The position numbers and the translations under genes are program-made. Of a DNA stretch of 7,672 nt, positions 5,619 through 7,672 are shown piece after piece. The stretch is from assembly GCA_945900695.1 (NCBI GenBank), contig CAMDJU010000125.1, positions 1 to 7,672 of the forward strand. Direction: 5' to 3'. A model generated the notes under the pieces. That model did no database searches and was not told where the DNA came from. It was given only the letters and a program-made list of their open reading frames with translations. This DNA comes from Bordetella parapertussis. GTDB taxonomy: Bacteria > Pseudomonadota > Gammaproteobacteria > Burkholderiales > Burkholderiaceae_C. Position 1 is the first letter of the stretch, and the number at the start of each line of letters is the position of its first letter.

Positions 5619-6344
5619 TCAATCCTTTTGTGGGATGAGAGACAAAAATTCGCGGCGCAAATTCGGGTCTTTCAAAAAAGCCCCGCGCATGACCGAGTTG
5701 ATCATGCGGCTGTTCATGTCTTTGACGCCGCGCCAAGCCATGCAAAAGTGGGTCGCCTCCATGACGATGGCCAGACCATCGGGTTGGGTTTTGACCTGAA
5801 TGAGATCGGCCAACTGGACCACGGCTTCTTCTTGGATTTGCGGCCTCCCCATCACCCACTCGGCCAAGCGGGCGTATTTGGACAGGCCAATCACATTGGT
5901 GTGCTCATTGGGCAGCACGCCGATCCAAATTTTGCCGATCACGGGACAAAAGTGGTGGCTGCAAGCGCTGCGCACGGTGATAGGGCCCACGATCATCAAC
6001 TCATTGAGGTGCTCAGCGTTGGGGAATTCGGTCACCGTGGGCGAGGCCACATAGCGGCCGCGAAACACTTCGTTGATGTACATCTTGGCCACCCGCCGCG
6101 CTGTGTTACCGGTGTTGTGGTCGTTGTTGGTGTCAATCACCAGCGAGTCCAGCACGCCCTGCATCTTGATTTCCACTTCGTCGAGCAAGGCCTCCAAGTC
6201 GCCAGGCTCTAAGAAATCGGCAATATTGTCATTGGAGTGGTAACGCTTTCGCGCAGCTGCCAAGCGCTCGCGAATTTTGACGGACATGGGCGTTCCCACA
6301 TCGCTTGGAGTGACGCTGGACGCTTCTGGAATGGGCTTCAACAT
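5619..6344 (-). CDS. folE: GTP cyclohydrolase I (FolE), divergent subgroup
   Basis: A 241-residue cytoplasmic enzyme for GTP to 7,8-dihydroneopterin triphosphate, the first step to tetrahydrofolate and other pterins. The zinc ligands are present: Cys128 and His131 in CSHHFCPVIG, and Cys201 in HFCMAWRG (E. coli Cys110, His113, Cys181). His130, His199, Ser155-Lys156 in GLSK, Glu172 in RPQIQEE and Arg205 match E. coli His112, His179, Ser135-Lys136, Glu152 and Arg185. Oddities: Ser129 replaces the Glu of the CEHH signature, Cys133 adds a cysteine, and the Thr-rich stretch after RG(I/V) is replaced by MNSRMINSVMRGAF. This looks like a distinct FolE subgroup, so another pterin product cannot be excluded. 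ATG 6344 is used; an alternative ATG at 6285-6287 (222 residues) has GGGA upstream and is nearly as likely. A hairpin lies just upstream and the BLUF gene follows by 4 bases. Confidence 0.9.
   Translation of the reverse strand: MLKPIPEASSVTPSDVGTPMSVKIRERLAAARKRYHSNDNIADFLEPGDLEALLDEVEIKMQGVLDSLVIDTNNDHNTGNTARRVAKMYINEVFRGRYVASPTVTEFPNAEHLNELMIVGPITVRSACSHHFCPVIGKIWIGVLPNEHTNVIGLSKYARLAEWVMGRPQIQEEAVVQLADLIQVKTQPDGLAIVMEATHFCMAWRGVKDMNSRMINSVMRGAFLKDPNLRREFLSLIPQKD
5623..5627 (-). promoter_or_regulatory. Ribosome-binding site of the BLUF gene, inside folE
   Basis: AAGGA on the minus strand lies in the last codons of folE (Lys-Asp) just before its stop, eight bases from the BLUF ATG. Its position suggests that ribosomes finishing folE start the BLUF protein. 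Confidence 0.65.
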
Positions 6345-6361
6345 GATCAGATGGTATCAGC

Positions 6362-6393
6362 CAAGCCATGCCCCTGAAAGGGGGGATGGCTTG
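6362..6393 (-). terminator. Strong hairpin after clsB, upstream of folE
   Basis: Left arm 6362-6375 and right arm 6379-6393 pair over about 13 bases (CAAGCCAT with ATGGCTTG, then CCCCT with AGGGG), interrupted only by a small G/GG internal loop and closed by GAA. It begins three bases after the clsB stop. No T run follows on the transcribed strand, so it may be an inefficient terminator, an mRNA-end stabiliser or an element controlling folE. The remaining bases up to the folE ATG hold no recognisable promoter. Confidence 0.45.
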
Positions 6394-6396
6394 ACT

Positions 6397-7578
6397 TCAG
6401 TAGCGCTTGCCACTGATGAAAATAGCCAAGCGCAACAGGCCCGCAGAAATGGCGTCCAAGGTGCTTTCTACCCACCCCCGGTGGGCATGGTCAACCGCCT
6501 GGACTTGGCGCGCCCCCTCGTCCAAAACCTGCGACAGGCGAAGCTTCAGCACCCGCGCCAATTCTGGATCGCGGGCCACCACATTGGCTTCGCGCGCCAG
6601 CAAAAGGCTCAACGGGTCGAGATTGGATGAACCCACCGTCACCCATTGCGCATCGATCACCGCCACTTTGGCGTGCATGAAGCTGGCGTGGTATTCAAAG
6701 ATGCACACGCCTGCGGCCAACAAGGGGCCATACAAATGGCGGGCTGAGCGGTACGGCACCACATGGTCGTAATGGCCTTGAACCAAGATGGTGATGCGCA
6801 CCCCGCGCTGGGCCGCCGCCAATAAGGCACGGCGCAAACGCGCACCGGGGTAAAAGTAGGCATTGGCTATCCACACCTCGTTCCTGGCGCGGCCCAGGGC
6901 ATGCAGGTAATGGCGTTCGATGCGCGTGCGGTGGCGCAAGTTGTCGCGCAACACCAAGCGCCAACGGCCCGTGGTCAGGCGTTGGCGATCCGTGGCCACT
7001 TCTTTCAGGGCGTCGACAGCGGCCGACAACTTGCTCTCGCGCCAATCGCGCACCGCTTGGATGCGCCACCACAGTTGGCGCATGGTGTGGCGCACATCCC
7101 CCACCAACGGCCCCTTCAAGCGCACCGCGAAATCCAATCGTGGTTGGCGCAATGTTGCCTTTTCATGGCCCTCATAAAAGTCATCCAGCACATTGATGCC
7201 GCCGCAAAACGCCACTTCGCCATCGACCACGCAGAGTTTGCGGTGCAAGCGCCGCCAGCGGCTGGGCACCAACAGCCCCAAGGGCGCCACCGGCTCGAAG
7301 GTTTGCCATTGAACACCCGCTTGCGCCAAGCGTTGCTGCCACACCAAGGGCACATGGGGGGTGCCCACCCCGTCCACCACCACACAGGTGGGTACCCCCC
7401 GAAGAGCGGCACGCTCCAAGGCCTGCGCCACATCGGCTGCCGCGCCATGGAAGTCAAAAATATAGGTTTCCAAATGGATTTCATGCTGTGCCCCATCCAT
7501 CGCTTGGATCAAGGCCGGAAAAAAGGCACGACTGCCTTCGAGCAAGGTGATTTGCGCGGTGGTCGGGCCTGGGTTCAT
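6397..7578 (-). CDS. clsB: Cardiolipin synthase of the ClsB (YbhO) type, phospholipase D superfamily
   Basis: A 393-residue protein with two HKD motifs of the phospholipase D superfamily: RLHRKLCVVDGEVAFCGGIN (His112, Lys114, Asp119) and MHAKVAVIDAQWVTVGSSN (His302, Lys304, Asp309). Both are complete, so the enzyme should be active. ClsB-type enzymes join a phosphatidyl group to phosphatidylglycerol or phosphatidylethanolamine to make cardiolipin at the inner membrane. Unlike ClsA there are no two N-terminal membrane spans; the N-terminus goes straight into the first catalytic domain, matching ClsB (E. coli about 413 residues). A hydrophobic stretch near the C-terminus (about 378-388) may contact the membrane. 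ATG 7578 is chosen: it sits one base after the stop of the EEP-family gene, implying coupling; an in-frame TTG at 7590 would overlap that gene. The EEP-clsB pair is the ybhP-ybhO pair of E. coli, which supports the assignment. Confidence 0.9.
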   Translation of the reverse strand: MNPGPTTAQITLLEGSRAFFPALIQAMDGAQHEIHLETYIFDFHGAAADVAQALERAALRGVPTCVVVDGVGTPHVPLVWQQRLAQAGVQWQTFEPVAPLGLLVPSRWRRLHRKLCVVDGEVAFCGGINVLDDFYEGHEKATLRQPRLDFAVRLKGPLVGDVRHTMRQLWWRIQAVRDWRESKLSAAVDALKEVATDRQRLTTGRWRLVLRDNLRHRTRIERHYLHALGRARNEVWIANAYFYPGARLRRALLAAAQRGVRITILVQGHYDHVVPYRSARHLYGPLLAAGVCIFEYHASFMHAKVAVIDAQWVTVGSSNLDPLSLLLAREANVVARDPELARVLKLRLSQVLDEGARQVQAVDHAHRGWVESTLDAISAGLLRLAIFISGKRY

Positions 7579-7579
7579 T

Positions 7580-7672
7580 TCAGAAGGCAAATTCAGCGGT
7601 CAATGGCAGGTGGTCTGACATGCGTGCCCAGATCGCGCCGTGCGGGGTGTGGCTGCTCACGGGCCGCAAGCC
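7580..7672 (-). CDS. Endonuclease/exonuclease/phosphatase (EEP) family protein, C-terminal end only
   Basis: Only the last 30 codons are in the window; the gene continues past the right edge. The visible end contains ARMSDHLPLTAEFAF. SDHLPL is the closing Asp-His motif of the EEP (exonuclease III/DNase I-like) fold, where the His is the general base and the Asp orients it. The stop TGA is one base before the clsB ATG, so the two are an operon. In E. coli the EEP protein YbhP precedes ClsB; its substrate is not firmly known, and the same fold serves nucleases, sphingomyelinases and phosphoinositide phosphatases. The family call rests on this short tail plus the neighbour. Confidence 0.8.
   Translation of the reverse strand, partial: GLRPVSSHTPHGAIWARMSDHLPLTAEFAF

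Noticed and set aside
5613..6212. 199-codon open frame on the plus strand opposite folE
   Set aside because: Shadow of folE, whose zinc and active-site motifs are unmistakable on the minus strand.
3710..7672. Defence island suggested by SNase, DUF429, an HKD protein and an EEP protein in a row
   Set aside because: The HKD protein has two motifs and pairs with the EEP gene like clsB (ybhO) and ybhP, a lipid enzyme context; the SNase is exported; no mobile element, helicase or NTPase sensor is present.

Overview
The window reads as ordinary chromosomal DNA of a GC-rich betaproteobacterium, most likely order Burkholderiales, family Comamonadaceae. This rests on the recognisable gene set (grxC, rhodanese, gpmA, S41 peptidase, MoeB-like E1 enzyme), the protein sequences and the tight coding on both strands. 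No mobile element, CRISPR array, RNA gene or phage gene was seen, and no gene-free stretch exceeds about 115 bases.

Left part (1-3697). A divergent intergenic region (556-637) separates two groups. Leftward runs a membrane-anchored rhodanese followed by glutaredoxin 3 (grxC, cut by the window edge), with a perfect 8-bp hairpin between them. Rightward run the cofactor-dependent phosphoglycerate mutase gpmA, a carboxy-terminal processing peptidase (S41, ctpA) and a MoeB/ThiF-type E1-like enzyme whose start overlaps the peptidase stop by 4 bases. The order resembles the enterobacterial yibN-grxC-secB region lying divergent to gpmM-envC, with gpmA in place of the unrelated gpmM.

Right part (3710-7672, all leftward, convergent with moeB across 12 bases). 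In transcription order: the C-terminus of an endonuclease/exonuclease/phosphatase (EEP) family protein; a two-HKD cardiolipin synthase of the ClsB type, one base after it (the ybhP-ybhO pair of E. coli); a strong hairpin; a divergent GTP cyclohydrolase I (folE); a short BLUF blue-light sensor 4 bases after folE, whose ribosome-binding site lies inside the end of folE; a DUF429 protein with a predicted RNase H-like fold; and a secreted staphylococcal-nuclease-type enzyme.

The genes are mainly housekeeping: redox and sulfur handling, glycolysis, envelope proteolysis, cofactor biosynthesis and cardiolipin synthesis. The part most worth a second look is folE-BLUF-DUF429. A stand-alone photoreceptor is apparently translationally coupled to a pterin-forming enzyme whose signature motifs deviate from textbook FolE. 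Nothing here proves a new system; that linkage is a hypothesis.
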